From the NCBI RefSeq assembly GCF_001426905.1, contig NZ_LMFQ01000020.1, positions 354,148 to 418,147 of the forward strand: a DNA stretch of 64,000 bases, read 5' to 3'. The notes under the pieces are model-generated. The model had not been told where the DNA came from. It was given only the letters and a program-made list of their open reading frames with translations, and did no database searches. The position numbers and the translations under genes were made by a program. The DNA is from Caulobacter sp. Root1455. GTDB lineage: Bacteria > Pseudomonadota > Alphaproteobacteria > Caulobacterales > Caulobacteraceae. Position 1 is the first letter of the stretch. The number at the start of each line of letters is the position of its first letter. Positions 28,484 through 37,697 of this stretch are shown piece by piece.

Positions 28484-29092
28484 GTGAAGAAAGCCTTGTT
28501 CGCCGCCGCGGCCTGCGCCGCCGTGGCCGTCGCCGCGCCCGCCTTCGCCGGGGAAGCCTTCATCGGCGTCTACAAGCACGACGTCACCTTCGTCGGAAAC
28601 GCGGTCGGCCTGGGCGCCGCGGGCCGCGAGGACGGCGTGGACGTCCATCTGGGCTATCGCACCAACAAGATCGAAAGCCTGCGCTGGCTGGGCAAGCCCC
28701 AGGTGCACGCCATGCTGTCGGTCAACAGCGAGAACACCTCCAACTTCGTGGCCGCGGGCTTCGACTGGAAGATCAACCTGGGCAAGCCGGGCGGCTTCTA
28801 CCTGCGTCCGGGCATGGGCCTGGCCTATACCGACGGCAAGGCCGGCTTGCCGCCCGCCAACGCCCCGAACCTGACTCCGGAAGAGCGCGCCCGCCGCACC
28901 GAGCTCTACTACACCCGCATCGATTTCGGTTCGAAGGTGCTGTTCGAGCCGGAACTGGCCCTGGGCTACGACTTCAACGACCACTGGTCGGGCGAACTCA
29001 GCTACGTCCACCTGTCGAACGGCCAGGTCTTCCACCAAGGCAAGAACCAGGGGCTTGACGACGCCGGGGTCCGGCTGGTCTACAAGTTCTGA
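28484..29092 (+). CDS. PagL-like lipid A deacylase / acyloxyacyl hydrolase family
   Basis: 202 residues. Signal peptide ending AFAG, then an amphipathic beta-strand outer membrane barrel ending in Phe (LVYKF). The C-terminal YVHLSNGQVFHQGKNQGLDDAG matches the PagL catalytic His-x-Ser-Asn region. GTG start with GGGGAG 7-12 bases upstream. Predicted to remove a 3-O acyl chain from lipid A in the outer membrane. Confidence 0.85.
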   Translation: MKKALFAAAACAAVAVAAPAFAGEAFIGVYKHDVTFVGNAVGLGAAGREDGVDVHLGYRTNKIESLRWLGKPQVHAMLSVNSENTSNFVAAGFDWKINLGKPGGFYLRPGMGLAYTDGKAGLPPANAPNLTPEERARRTELYYTRIDFGSKVLFEPELALGYDFNDHWSGELSYVHLSNGQVFHQGKNQGLDDAGVRLVYKF

Positions 29093-29096
29093 ACCG

Positions 29097-29123
29097 GACG
29101 GCCCCCTTCGAAGGCGGGCCGTC
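29097..29123 (+). terminator. Possible terminator hairpin after pagL-like gene
   Basis: GACGGCCC pairs with GGGCCGTC around a CCTTCGAAGGC loop just after the stop. No T-run. Confidence 0.4.
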
Positions 29124-29212
29124 ACGCCGATCACAAGAGATGAAACGTCCGCCGCCGAGTCCTGTCGAAGGGCCGCGGGCGCCTTTCGGCAGGTGATAAG
29201 GCATATCTGAAC

Positions 29213-30499
29213 ATGGCCAATGTGACCGTTGTCGGCGCCCAATGGGGTGACGAGGGCAAGGGCAAGATCGTCGACTGGCTGTCCAACCGGGCCGATGTCG
29301 TCGTTCGTTTCCAGGGCGGCCATAACGCCGGCCACACCCTGGTGGTCGACGGCAAGGTCTATAAGCTGGCCCTGCTGCCGTCGGGCGTCGTGCAGGGCAA
29401 GCTGTCGGTCATCGGCAACGGCGTGGTCGTCGATCCCTGGCACCTGCTGGGCGAGATCGCCAAGATCGCCGAGCAAGGCGTGATCATCGGCCCCGACCTT
29501 CTGGTGCTGGCCGACAACGCCACCCTGATCCTGCCGCTGCACAAGGACCTGGACCAGGGTCGTGAGGCCGCCTCCAGCCAGAAGATCGGCACCACCGGCC
29601 GCGGCATCGGTCCGGCCTACGAGGACAAGGTCGGCCGCCGCGCCATCCGTGTGGCCGACCTGGCCGATCCCGAGGCCCTGAAACCCAAGATCGAACGCCT
29701 GCTCAGCCACCACGGCGCCCTGCGCCGGGGCCTGGGCCTGCCGGAGGCCGACGGCGAGGCGCTGTTCGACCAACTGATGGAGATCGCGCCGAAGATCCTG
29801 GCCTACGCCCAGCCGGCCTGGCGCCTGCTGGACCAGGCCCACAAGGCCGGCAAGCGCATCCTGTTCGAAGGCGCCCAAGGCGCGCTGCTGGACGTCGACC
29901 ACGGCACCTACCCGTTCGTCACCTCGTCCAACACCGTCGCCGGCCAGGCCGCCGCCGGTTCGGGCATGGGTCCCAAGGGCCCAGGCTATGTGCTGGGCAT
30001 CGTCAAGGCCTACACCACCCGGGTCGGCGAAGGCCCGTTCGCCTGTGAGCTGGACGACGAGGTCGGCAAGCACCTGTCGACGGTGGGCCGCGAAGTGGGC
30101 GTCAACACCGGCCGGGCGCGTCGCTGCGGCTGGTTCGACGCGGTGCTGGTGCGCCAGTCGGTGGCCATCAACGGCATCGACGGCATCGCCCTGACCAAGC
30201 TGGACGTGCTGGACGGCCTGAAGACCCTGAAGATCTGCGTCGGCTACAGGATCGGCGACCGCGAGGTCGACTATCTGCCGGCCGGCATGCGCGACCAGGC
30301 CGCGGCGGTACCGATCTACGAGGAAATGGAAGGCTGGAGCGAAAGCACCGCCGGCGCCCGCTCGTTCAAGGACCTCAACGCCAACGCCATCAAGTATGTG
30401 CGCCGCGTCGAGGAACTGATCGGCGCCCCGGTGGCCCTGCTGTCGACCAGCCCCGAGCGGGACGACACCATCCTGATGCGCGACCCGTTCCAGGGCTGA
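29213..30499 (+). CDS. purA: Adenylosuccinate synthase
   Basis: 428 residues with the family opening [45 protein letters not shown] and [22 protein letters not shown]. First committed step of AMP synthesis from IMP, GTP-dependent. ATG at 29213. Convincing full-length gene; the long antisense open frame across it is an artefact of GC-rich codons. Confidence 0.97.
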   Translation: MANVTVVGAQWGDEGKGKIVDWLSNRADVVVRFQGGHNAGHTLVVDGKVYKLALLPSGVVQGKLSVIGNGVVVDPWHLLGEIAKIAEQGVIIGPDLLVLADNATLILPLHKDLDQGREAASSQKIGTTGRGIGPAYEDKVGRRAIRVADLADPEALKPKIERLLSHHGALRRGLGLPEADGEALFDQLMEIAPKILAYAQPAWRLLDQAHKAGKRILFEGAQGALLDVDHGTYPFVTSSNTVAGQAAAGSGMGPKGPGYVLGIVKAYTTRVGEGPFACELDDEVGKHLSTVGREVGVNTGRARRCGWFDAVLVRQSVAINGIDGIALTKLDVLDGLKTLKICVGYRIGDREVDYLPAGMRDQAAAVPIYEEMEGWSESTAGARSFKDLNANAIKYVRRVEELIGAPVALLSTSPERDDTILMRDPFQG

Positions 30500-30551
30500 T
30501 CCGCCCAGCTATTTCGGGTCCGATTAGCGATTGCTTAGCAGGCCCGGGCCT

Positions 30552-30587
30552 ATGACGGCGGCTTCTCTTGGGAAGGTCCGCCGTCAT
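30552..30587 (+). terminator. Hairpin after purA
   Basis: ATGACGGCGG pairs with CCGCCGTCAT, with an inner CTTC/GAAG extension. It ends 20 bases before the next ATG, so it might also influence the following gene. No T-run. Confidence 0.45.
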
Positions 30588-30607
30588 TGGCCGTTGCGCG
30601 TCGTTTA

Positions 30608-31732
30608 ATGAAGTCCGCCAACAAGGCGGATCGGCTGACGCGCAGCCTGCGGGCGCTTGATCGCGAGGCGTCGACCAGCCGCGTGCTCAACCTGCTGGCC
30701 ATCGAGACCCGCAGCGGCCACCGGCCGGAACACGCCGAGGCGCCGTTGTTCCGCAACCGCATCCTCAACTCCGCCCTGCTGGTCAAGCACCGCCTGCGGG
30801 CCGACGACATCTTCCTGTTCGACGAGGTGCGGCCGAACGCCACCAAGGTCATCATCCCGTTCGAGCGCAGCGACCTGGGCCTGGGCGGCCAGTCGTTCTT
30901 CGTGGGGCAGCGCGGCTGGGCGGATCTGCTGCGCGAAGCCTGCAACGAACACACCGACATGGCGCGCGATATCGCGACGCTGCGCCTGATCGACAAGCTT
31001 CCGTCCCTGGACCCGTTCCTGCTGCGCGAGCATCTGCGCCGCCACGGCCTGTCGGTGGCGCCCAGCTATTTTTCGCTGTCGGGCGCGGACATGGAGCAGA
31101 TGCAGAGCTTCGTGTCGGTCCAGATCTCGCAACTCATCGACCTGGCCTTTCGCCACGCCGGCCGGGTCGCGCCCGGGGCCCATGCCGCCCGCCTGGTCGA
31201 GGCCCTGCTGTCGACCGACGTCGACGAGCGGCTGGAGCCGCTGCGCAAGACCCTGGTGATGGACGGCGAGAGCTTCAAGGAAGGCGTCTTCAGCTGGAAG
31301 GGCTTCCTCTACTACAAATGGACGCTGACACGGCTGTGGTCGGAACTTGAGACCGTAGGCGACGAGATCTCTCGGCTGAAGGTCAACGGCAACCGCGACG
31401 ACGACGCCCAGCGCTCCATCGACGACCTTCGCAAGCGGCTAAGGCAAGGCCTCATCGTCGAGCGCAAGGCGATCATGCGGACGTTGGCCGTCTATGACCG
31501 GGCCTTCGACGGCCTGATCGATGAGGGCAATCCCCACGGATTCCGTGATTTCCTGCAGCGCGCGCCCGAGAGATTCCTGTCGCTGGGCGAGCGGGTCGGG
31601 GTGATCGCCCATATCGCCAGCTTCTGGCGCTATCGGTTCCCGCAAGGCGCGCCGCTGATCGCCGACATCGACGATGCCTTCGATATCCTGCAGGACTTCG
31701 ACTCGGGCCTGAGCGCCAATTTGGCCGTCTGA
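30608..31732 (+). CDS. Conserved-looking cytoplasmic protein of unknown function
   Basis: 374 residues, no signal peptide or membrane segment. Mixed charged, helical sequence rich in Leu/Arg, with a segment of predicted coiled coil near 245-290 (ETVGDEISRLKVNGNRDDDAQRSIDDLRKRLRQ). No motif recognised. ATG at 30608 is used; a TTG at 30587 lies in the purA hairpin. Followed 93 bases later by a degenerate receiver protein on the same strand, so a regulatory role is possible. Confidence 0.75.
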   Translation: MKSANKADRLTRSLRALDREASTSRVLNLLAIETRSGHRPEHAEAPLFRNRILNSALLVKHRLRADDIFLFDEVRPNATKVIIPFERSDLGLGGQSFFVGQRGWADLLREACNEHTDMARDIATLRLIDKLPSLDPFLLREHLRRHGLSVAPSYFSLSGADMEQMQSFVSVQISQLIDLAFRHAGRVAPGAHAARLVEALLSTDVDERLEPLRKTLVMDGESFKEGVFSWKGFLYYKWTLTRLWSELETVGDEISRLKVNGNRDDDAQRSIDDLRKRLRQGLIVERKAIMRTLAVYDRAFDGLIDEGNPHGFRDFLQRAPERFLSLGERVGVIAHIASFWRYRFPQGAPLIADIDDAFDILQDFDSGLSANLAV

Positions 31733-31825
31733 CGAACGCCCTGGCGCGACATGTCGCCATCAAGCGGATTTTTACTATCGGCCGCCTAAGATGCGGACGA
31801 AAGACTTTTGGAGCGCCCGGGTCCC

Positions 31826-32635
31826 GTGTTCGACGGCAATATCCGCACCCTGCAGCGTATCGCGGCGAAGATGCAGCGCGTGCTGATCGTCGACCCGCAC
31901 CCGGCCGCCGGGCGCCTGCTCGCCGACCATCTGCGCCACGTGGGCGGCCACATCCAGATCTTCAACGCCCCGACCATCGAGGCCGGCTGGGGCATGGCCC
32001 GCACCATCGACCCGATGCTGTTCTTCGTCGAGCATGCCTCCTCCGGCTGCGACGGCCTGGCCCTGGCCCGCAAGATCCGCCGCAGCGATCTGGCCTGCCG
32101 CGAGAACCCGATCATCATGTGCACCGCCGAGGCGACGGCCGAGGCGATCTTCGGGGCTCGCGACGCGGGCATCCACGAGTTCATGCGCAAGCCGTTCACG
32201 ATCAAGGATCTGGAACGCCGGCTCGAGGCGGTGACGCTGAAGCCTCGCGACTGGGTCGAGGCGGTGCAATATGTCGGACCCGATCGCCGCCGCTTCAACT
32301 CGGCCGAGTACAATGGACCACGCAAGCGCAAGGCCGACGCCAGCGGCGCGCCCGCGGCCCGCCTGTCGCAGGCTCTGCGCATCGTCAAGTCGGCCGCCCA
32401 GGCGCTGGACAGCGATCCGGCCCAGGCGCGGCGCGCCCTGGCCGCCCAGGCCGTGGAGCTCAAGAAGGTCGGGGAAACGCTGAAGGACGCGCGTCTGGTC
32501 GAGGCCGCCGCCGCCCTGGGCGCTTGCATGACCGGCGGTACGGCGCGGGTCGAACTGGTCAAGCGCATCGACGTCGTGATGGGTTTCCTGATCGATGACG
32601 GCAAGAGCGGCCGTGCGACCCTCGAGGTCGCCTGA
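31826..32635 (+). CDS. Atypical response-regulator receiver protein
   Basis: About 269 residues from GTG 31826; TTG 31808 and ATG 31871 are alternatives. The N-terminal receiver-like domain begins MQRVLIVDPHPAAGRLLADHL. Where active receivers have the phosphoacceptor Asp this has Glu (LFFVEHASSGCDG), and one acidic pocket residue is Pro (VDP), while Thr (IMCTAEA) and Lys (MRKPF) remain. QYVGPDRRRF follows, a motif seen after alphaproteobacterial receivers, then a helical alanine-rich tail with no DNA-binding domain. Likely phosphorylation-independent. Confidence 0.82.
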   Translation: MFDGNIRTLQRIAAKMQRVLIVDPHPAAGRLLADHLRHVGGHIQIFNAPTIEAGWGMARTIDPMLFFVEHASSGCDGLALARKIRRSDLACRENPIIMCTAEATAEAIFGARDAGIHEFMRKPFTIKDLERRLEAVTLKPRDWVEAVQYVGPDRRRFNSAEYNGPRKRKADASGAPAARLSQALRIVKSAAQALDSDPAQARRALAAQAVELKKVGETLKDARLVEAAAALGACMTGGTARVELVKRIDVVMGFLIDDGKSGRATLEVA

Positions 32636-32677
32636 CGCCGTCCAAGAATTCCGGCGGCGCCCTGGGGATCGACCACG

Positions 32678-32708
32678 AAAAAGGGCGGCGTCCGCGGACG
32701 CCGCCCTT
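32678..32708 (-). terminator. Terminator after TonB receptor gene
   Basis: AAGGGCGGCGTCCG and its exact complement form a 28-base perfect palindrome; on the minus strand it is followed by TTTTTCG. It lies 25 bases past the receptor stop and may also end the receiver transcript from the other side. Confidence 0.85.
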
Positions 32709-32732
32709 CGTCGTTCCGGATCGCGCCGCGGG

Positions 32733-35030
32733 TTAGAAAGCCAGGCGGGCGATCAGCTGGAACACCGGACCGGCGTTCTCGCGCTCGATTTCGTACTCGT
32801 CGAAGCCGCGGTCGGTCTGGTCTTCGATGGTGGTGAACTTGTTGAAGGTCTCCTTTTTCTCGGCGTCCAGCAGGTTGGAGCCGGTCAGGCGGATGGTCAG
32901 GTCCTTGCCGATCCGCTTTTCGAGGAAGATCTCCAGGTCGCCGTCATAGGTGGTGGTCACTTCCTCGCCCACGACGCGGCTGTAGGCCTCGCCCTGCTTG
33001 CGATAGGTGGCCCCGAACGCCGCGCCCCACGTCGGGATGTCCTGGATGAAGCCGACGTTCAGCACGTAGTCCGACTGGCTGTTGAACTTGCGTGAGCCGA
33101 ACTCGTCGTTCACGTCGCTGTCGAGCCACGAGTAGTTCAGGAACACGCCGGTGTTCTCCAGGCCGATCGCCGTCAGTGGCGTCGACAGGTCGAACTCGAC
33201 GCCCCAGACCTTGCCGTCGCCGGTGTTGCGGGCCGAGTAGACGAACGTGCCGGGACCCTCGTCGCCTTGCGCGCCGGTGTTGCTCAGTTCGATCAGGTCC
33301 GAGACCTTGCGGTAGAAGACGTTGACCCCGGCCACGCCCTGCTTGTCCATCCGATGCTCGTAACCGACGTCCAGGCCCCAGGCGGTTTCCGGCTTCAGTT
33401 GCGGATTGCCGATGAAGTCATTGTCGCCCAGCTCGGCGGTCAGCAGGGCCGGGGATAGGTAGTCGAAGCTGGGACGGCGGATGGTGCGCGCGCCCGAGAC
33501 GTAGAGCTGATCGTCGGCGGTGAGGTTGTAGCGCAACGACGCCGACGGCAGCAGGACGTTGTAGTCGGTGTCGGTGGTCGAGGGGACCGTGCGGTCCTGC
33601 AGGCTGACGTCGGTGGTCTCGTAGCGCAGGCCGGCTTCCCACTTCAGCGCGCCCGACTTGCCGTCCAGCATCACATAAGGGTCCAGGCGGGTCTGCTCGA
33701 ACGCCGCGTCGCCGCCGTCGATCGCCGCATAGGCGCCGAAGGGCGGCGGATTGGCGTTGGGCAGGTTGTAGCGGTTGCGCGGAACCTCGGTGACCAGCAG
33801 GTCGCGCTGCTTCTTCTCGTACTGGACGCCGAACTGCAGCCGCACGCCTTCGGAGAGGTCGCGCTTGTGCTCGAGCTTGGCGGAGAACTCGGTGTCCTCC
33901 AGGTCGGTCCTGGACTTGTCGCGAGTGATGCGGTCGCCGTCCGGATAGGGGGTAGCGTCGCGCAGGTACTCCGTTTCGTCCTCGAACTCGGCCTCCTGAT
34001 CCTTGAACGAAGCGTAGCCCAGCTTCACGCTGGTCGTGCCGCCGGCCATCTCGTGGCTGTACTTGCCGTTGATCGAGTAGCTGTCCTGATCGATGTCGAC
34101 GTCGTTGTCGTTCAGGGTCGATAGGTTGGCGTTGGTGCGGATGCCCTTGTTGTACTCGATCGAGTCTTCGTTCTGGTAGCGGTCGGTGTGGACATAGAAG
34201 CCGCTCAGGTCCAGGTCGCCGCCGGCCAGCGGGGTCTGGTAGCTGGCGTTGAACGAGTAGTCGGTGCCGTTGCGCACGTCCGTCTGGACTTCGCTGTTGT
34301 TGATCGGCGCGCCCGGTTCGTCATAGCGAAGGCTGAGCTTGTTCTTGGGGTTGCGGCGGCCCTGGATGTTGGCGCCGACCAGCAGGCGGCCGGGGCCGAC
34401 CTGGCCGCCCCAGACGCCGCCGACGGTTTCGCGGATGCGCTTGTCGTCGAACATCAGGGCGCCCAGGCGCACGAAGCCGCCGTCCAGGGCGTAGGCGTCG
34501 CGCAGCACGATGTTCAGCGCGCCGGCCACGGCGTCGCCGCTACGGTTGGCCGAGGCGCTGCGGACGATCTCGATGCGGTCGATCAGTTCGGCGGGGATGC
34601 GGTCGACGAAGAAGGCCGAGTCCGCGCCCGAGCCGAACGCGCCCGAGCCCGAGCCGGCGCCGGGGACCTTCTCGCCGTTGATCAGGATCTGGGTGTAGGC
34701 GGGGTCCAGGCCGCGCAGGCGCACCCCATCCGATTCCAGCACGTCCGACAGGAAGGCCACGCTGGGCACGCGCTTGAGGGCGTCGCCGGCGGTCAGGGGC
34801 TCGAAGCGCTGGAAGTAGTCCAGGCCGTAGTCGAGGACCGGGGCGGCCTGGTCGGTGCGGTTGCGATAGGCGATCTGGGCCTGGACGACCAGTTCCGATG
34901 CGATGGTCGGCGCCTCGGCGGCCGTGGCGATCGGCGCGTCGGCGTCGGCGGCCCAAGCGGTCGTCGAGACTCCGGCGGCCAGGGTCATGGGCGCGAGCGC
35001 GGCCAAGGCGAACAGTGCGGTCTTCTTCAT
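32733..35030 (-). CDS. TonB-dependent outer membrane receptor
   Basis: 765 residues. Signal peptide ending WAADA; plug domain with DALKRVPSVAFLSDVLESDGVRLRG, ILINGEKV, IDRIEIVRS and GALNIVLRD; then a 22-strand-type barrel ending in the outer-membrane signature LIARLAF. It imports an unknown ligand using TonB energy. No transporter, sigma factor or Fur-type box was recognised beside it, so substrate (iron chelate, sugar or other) is open. Confidence 0.93.
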   Translation of the reverse strand: MKKTALFALAALAPMTLAAGVSTTAWAADADAPIATAAEAPTIASELVVQAQIAYRNRTDQAAPVLDYGLDYFQRFEPLTAGDALKRVPSVAFLSDVLESDGVRLRGLDPAYTQILINGEKVPGAGSGSGAFGSGADSAFFVDRIPAELIDRIEIVRSASANRSGDAVAGALNIVLRDAYALDGGFVRLGALMFDDKRIRETVGGVWGGQVGPGRLLVGANIQGRRNPKNKLSLRYDEPGAPINNSEVQTDVRNGTDYSFNASYQTPLAGGDLDLSGFYVHTDRYQNEDSIEYNKGIRTNANLSTLNDNDVDIDQDSYSINGKYSHEMAGGTTSVKLGYASFKDQEAEFEDETEYLRDATPYPDGDRITRDKSRTDLEDTEFSAKLEHKRDLSEGVRLQFGVQYEKKQRDLLVTEVPRNRYNLPNANPPPFGAYAAIDGGDAAFEQTRLDPYVMLDGKSGALKWEAGLRYETTDVSLQDRTVPSTTDTDYNVLLPSASLRYNLTADDQLYVSGARTIRRPSFDYLSPALLTAELGDNDFIGNPQLKPETAWGLDVGYEHRMDKQGVAGVNVFYRKVSDLIELSNTGAQGDEGPGTFVYSARNTGDGKVWGVEFDLSTPLTAIGLENTGVFLNYSWLDSDVNDEFGSRKFNSQSDYVLNVGFIQDIPTWGAAFGATYRKQGEAYSRVVGEEVTTTYDGDLEIFLEKRIGKDLTIRLTGSNLLDAEKKETFNKFTTIEDQTDRGFDEYEIERENAGPVFQLIARLAF

Positions 35031-35236
35031 CGAGACATCCCCCTCACGGCGTCCCGATTTCGGGGTCGTCCGCGTGTTTTCACGCGAAGGGGCATAGTTT
35101 CGCCGTGCTTAGGCTTCCAGTGATGTTTGTCTGAAGCTTTTGCTGCGGTTTTGTGAGGGTTGAGGAAATCTGTGCCCTGATGGTCCGGGCGGCCAGGGCG
35201 TGGCGAGTCTGGGCGCGACCGGCGCCGAAGCGGTCC

Positions 35237-35938
35237 CTAGCGCGCCAGCCAGCGGCGCAAGGCGGCGTTGACCGCCTCGGGCGCTTCCATCGGCGTCATG
35301 TGGCCCGCGTTCGGGATGATCACCATGTGCGAGCAGCCGATGGCGTGGGCCATCTCGTGCTGGCCGGCCAGCGGGGTGATGGCGTCGTGCTCGCCGCAGA
35401 TGATGACGATCGGGCGGCGCAGGGCCCGCAGGGCGGCCGCGCCGTCCTCGCGGGGCAGGGCGTTCTGGCGCAGGAACACCTCGCGGCCCAGCCGCTGGGT
35501 CATGGCCTGGATGCGGCCGGTCAGGTCCTTGTCTTCGAGCCGCGAGGCGTCGACATAGCTGGCCATCAGCCGGTCGGCGACGCCCAGGAAGGCTCCCTCA
35601 TGGGCGGCCGCGGCGTTGACGGCCCGGCGCTGGGCGGCGCGTTCGGGGGTGTCGGCGCGGATGGCGGTGTCGATCAAGGCCAGGCGTTCGATGCGCTCGG
35701 GCGCGAGGCGGGCGATCTCCTGGGCCACGTAGCCGCCCATAGAGAACCCGGCCAGGGCGAAGGTCGGCTCGGCGTCGGCCAGCACCTGCTCGGCCAGTTC
35801 GCGGAGGCTCTCGCCGCGCGTCAGGTCGGGGACCTGGCAGCGGGCGACGTCGGCCAGGCCGCTGACCTGGTCGCGCCACAGCTCGGCGTCGTTCAGCAGG
35901 CCGGGCAGGAGCAGGAGTTGGGGCCGGGGATCGATCAT
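35237..35938 (-). CDS. Alpha/beta hydrolase
   Basis: 233 residues. Nucleophile motif GFSMGGYVAQEIA, acid in GEHDAITPL and His in NAGHMTPMEAP complete a typical triad. Opens LLLLPGLLNDAELWRDQV, like MenH/EstB-type hydrolases. ATG at 35938 sits right behind the rpoH terminator, so it has its own promoter or depends on read-through. Substrate unknown. Confidence 0.88.
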   Translation of the reverse strand: MIDPRPQLLLLPGLLNDAELWRDQVSGLADVARCQVPDLTRGESLRELAEQVLADAEPTFALAGFSMGGYVAQEIARLAPERIERLALIDTAIRADTPERAAQRRAVNAAAAHEGAFLGVADRLMASYVDASRLEDKDLTGRIQAMTQRLGREVFLRQNALPREDGAAALRALRRPIVIICGEHDAITPLAGQHEMAHAIGCSHMVIIPNAGHMTPMEAPEAVNAALRRWLAR

Positions 35939-35939
35939 C

Positions 35940-35972
35940 GAAAAACGCCCCGGACCTTGCGATCCGGGGCGC
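35940..35972 (-). terminator. Terminator after rpoH
   Basis: CGCCCCGGA and TCCGGGGCG flank an 8-base loop; on the minus strand TTTTTCG follows. It lies 26 bases past the rpoH stop. Confidence 0.85.
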
Positions 35973-35997
35973 TCCAGTTCTTAGGGTTCAAGCCGTT

Positions 35998-36885
35998 CTA
36001 GGCTTCGACCATGTTCTTGGCGATGGCGGCTTCGCGCATCGACTTCTGCAGCTTCTCGAAGGCGCGGACCTCGATCTGGCGGACCCGCTCGCGGCTGACG
36101 CCGTATTGCGAGGCCAGGTCTTCCAGGGTGGTCGGGTCGTCCTTCAGGCGCCGCTCGGTGAGGATGTGGCGCTCACGATCGGTGAGCTCGACCATGGCCT
36201 CCTCGAGCAGGCTCATCCGCAGCGACTTTTCCTGGTTCTCGGCGACCACGGTCTCTTGCGAAACCTGGTCCTCGTCGGCCAGCCAGTCCTGCCACTCGCT
36301 CTCGCCGTCGGCGCGCAGCGGCGCGTTCAGCGAGGCGTCGGGACCGCCCAGGCGGCGGTTCATCGAGATGACCTCGCTGTCCAGCACGCCCAGCTTGGTG
36401 GCGATGGCGCTGACCTGGTCGGGACGCAGGTCGCCGTCCTGGAAGGCCTCGATCTGGCTCTTGGCCTTGCGCAGGTTGAAGAACAGCTTCTTCTGCGCGG
36501 CGGTCGTGCCCATCTTCACCAGCGACCACGAACGCAGGATGTATTCCTGGATCGAGGCGCGGATCCACCACATGGCGTAGGTGGCCAGGCGGAAGCCCTT
36601 GTCGGGCTCGAATTTCTTGACGGCCTGCATCAGGCCGACATTGCCCTCGGAGATCACCTCGCCGATCGGCAGGCCGTAGCCGCGATAGCCCATGGCGATC
36701 TTGGCCACCAGACGCAGGTGGCTGGTGACCATCTTGTGGGCGGCTTCGGAATCCTGATGCTCTTTCCAGCGTTGGGCGAGCATGAACTCCTCGTCCTTGG
36801 CCAGCATCGGGAACTTGCGGATTTCGGTGAGATAACGCGACAGGCCGCCATCCGGCGACATCACCGATAGTGAATTCACGGCCAT
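35998..36885 (-). CDS. rpoH: RNA polymerase heat-shock sigma factor RpoH (sigma-32)
   Basis: 295 residues. Region 2 has SEGNVGLMQAVKKFEPDKGFRLATYAMWWIRASIQEYILRSW, the RpoH box region is near KKLFFNLRKAKSQI (QKKLFFNLRK), and region 4 has TLEDLASQYGVSRERVRQIE. ATG at 36885 gives the Caulobacter-type MAVNSLSVMSPDGGLSRY start with AGGGGATG upstream. It directs heat-shock chaperone and protease genes. Confidence 0.97.
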   Translation of the reverse strand: MAVNSLSVMSPDGGLSRYLTEIRKFPMLAKDEEFMLAQRWKEHQDSEAAHKMVTSHLRLVAKIAMGYRGYGLPIGEVISEGNVGLMQAVKKFEPDKGFRLATYAMWWIRASIQEYILRSWSLVKMGTTAAQKKLFFNLRKAKSQIEAFQDGDLRPDQVSAIATKLGVLDSEVISMNRRLGGPDASLNAPLRADGESEWQDWLADEDQVSQETVVAENQEKSLRMSLLEEAMVELTDRERHILTERRLKDDPTTLEDLASQYGVSRERVRQIEVRAFEKLQKSMREAAIAKNMVEA

Positions 36886-37037
36886 GGAAAACCATCCCCT
36901 TGGTGTGGACCCGCCCGTCAACCGCGCGCCATCATCCCCACCGAATGGGTCAGATAGGAATGGGTTGCGGCTAAGGTAAGGTCGATAACGTATTTGTAAT
37001 GTCCGACACCCGGACTCGGGTATTGGCGCTTCGAAAG

Positions 37038-37059
37038 TGAGAATGAACGTTCATTCTCA
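37038..37059. promoter_or_regulatory. 22-bp perfect palindrome upstream of rpoH
   Basis: TGAGAATGAAC followed by its exact reverse complement, in the 292-base gap between rpoH and the divergent DUF gene. It looks like a TetR-family operator (core TGAACGTTCA). On the minus strand GCTTGAAATT, a sigma-32 -35-like sequence, abuts it at 37061-37070. The cognate regulator is not obvious. Confidence 0.65.
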
Positions 37060-37177
37060 TAATTTCAAGCGCAAAATGCCTTGCGACGCTACGTCATGCG
37101 AAGGCGGCCCGGCGGGCTTGCCCAGATGGGGGCAATGCCCATCTAATGGTCGCGCTTGACGCCAAGGAGGCTTTCCC

Positions 37178-37537
37178 GTGACGCGCTTCATCATCCGAGC
37201 CCTGATCGCCGCTCTGGGCCTGTGGCTGGCGTCGGAGATCGTGCCGGGCATCGCCGTGCCGGGCGGCTGGACGAGCCTGCTGATCGCCGCGGTGCTGCTC
37301 GGACTGGTCAACGCCATCGTCCGGCCCGTTGTCTTCGTGCTCACCCTGCCGATCACCGTGGTGACGCTGGGCCTGTTCCTGCTGGTCGTGAACGCCGCGA
37401 TGCTGGGCCTGGTCGGCCTGATGCTGGACGGCTTCGTGGTCGACGGCCTGTGGGCGGGAGTCTTCGGCTCGCTGGTGGTCGGCGTGGTCAGCTGGCTGGG
37501 CCACCTGCTGATCGGCGACGGGCGGGAGCGGGCCTAA
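37178..37537 (+). CDS. Phage-holin-superfamily-IV / YvlD-like four-helix membrane protein
   Basis: 119 residues with four hydrophobic segments and the family-typical VNAIVRPVVFVLTLPITVVTLGLFLLVVNA. PF04020-type proteins are widespread chromosomal membrane proteins; the holin name is historical and does not imply phage. ATG at 37178 with AAGGAGG 8-14 bases upstream, a very strong ribosome site. Function unknown. Confidence 0.88.
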   Translation: MTRFIIRALIAALGLWLASEIVPGIAVPGGWTSLLIAAVLLGLVNAIVRPVVFVLTLPITVVTLGLFLLVVNAAMLGLVGLMLDGFVVDGLWAGVFGSLVVGVVSWLGHLLIGDGRERA

Positions 37538-37548
37538 CAACCATCGCC

Positions 37549-37686
37549 CGTCATCCTCGGACTTGTTCCGAGGACCCCTCTATCAGTAGAGCTGTCGGCG
37601 AGGGTTGGACCGCGATCTCACCGCTTCCCGGATCGACCTTCTTCGCGGTTGAAGCAGGGACCCTCGGAACAAGTCCGAGGATGACG
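37549..37686. repeat. Inverted-repeat element, CGTCATCCTCGGACTTGTTC type
   Basis: CGTCATCCTCGGACTTGTTC plus CGAGGACCC (left) and the matching complement at 37657-37686 (right). Each arm is itself a small hairpin. It fills the gap between two convergent genes. Confidence 0.85.
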
Positions 37687-37697
37687 ATTGTTGGGGG

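Noticed and set aside
28442..30073. 543-codon frame opposite purA and the PagL-like gene
   Set aside because: Both opposite genes are unambiguous; the antisense frame shows no motif.
36061..36095. Sequence within rpoH considered for an RNA thermometer
   Set aside because: An AUG-covering structure at the rpoH start could not be shown by eye, and the start region has an accessible AGGGGATG.
37178..37537. Phage remnant, from the holin-superfamily-IV label
   Set aside because: Family is common in chromosomes; no phage structural, lysis or integrase genes nearby.
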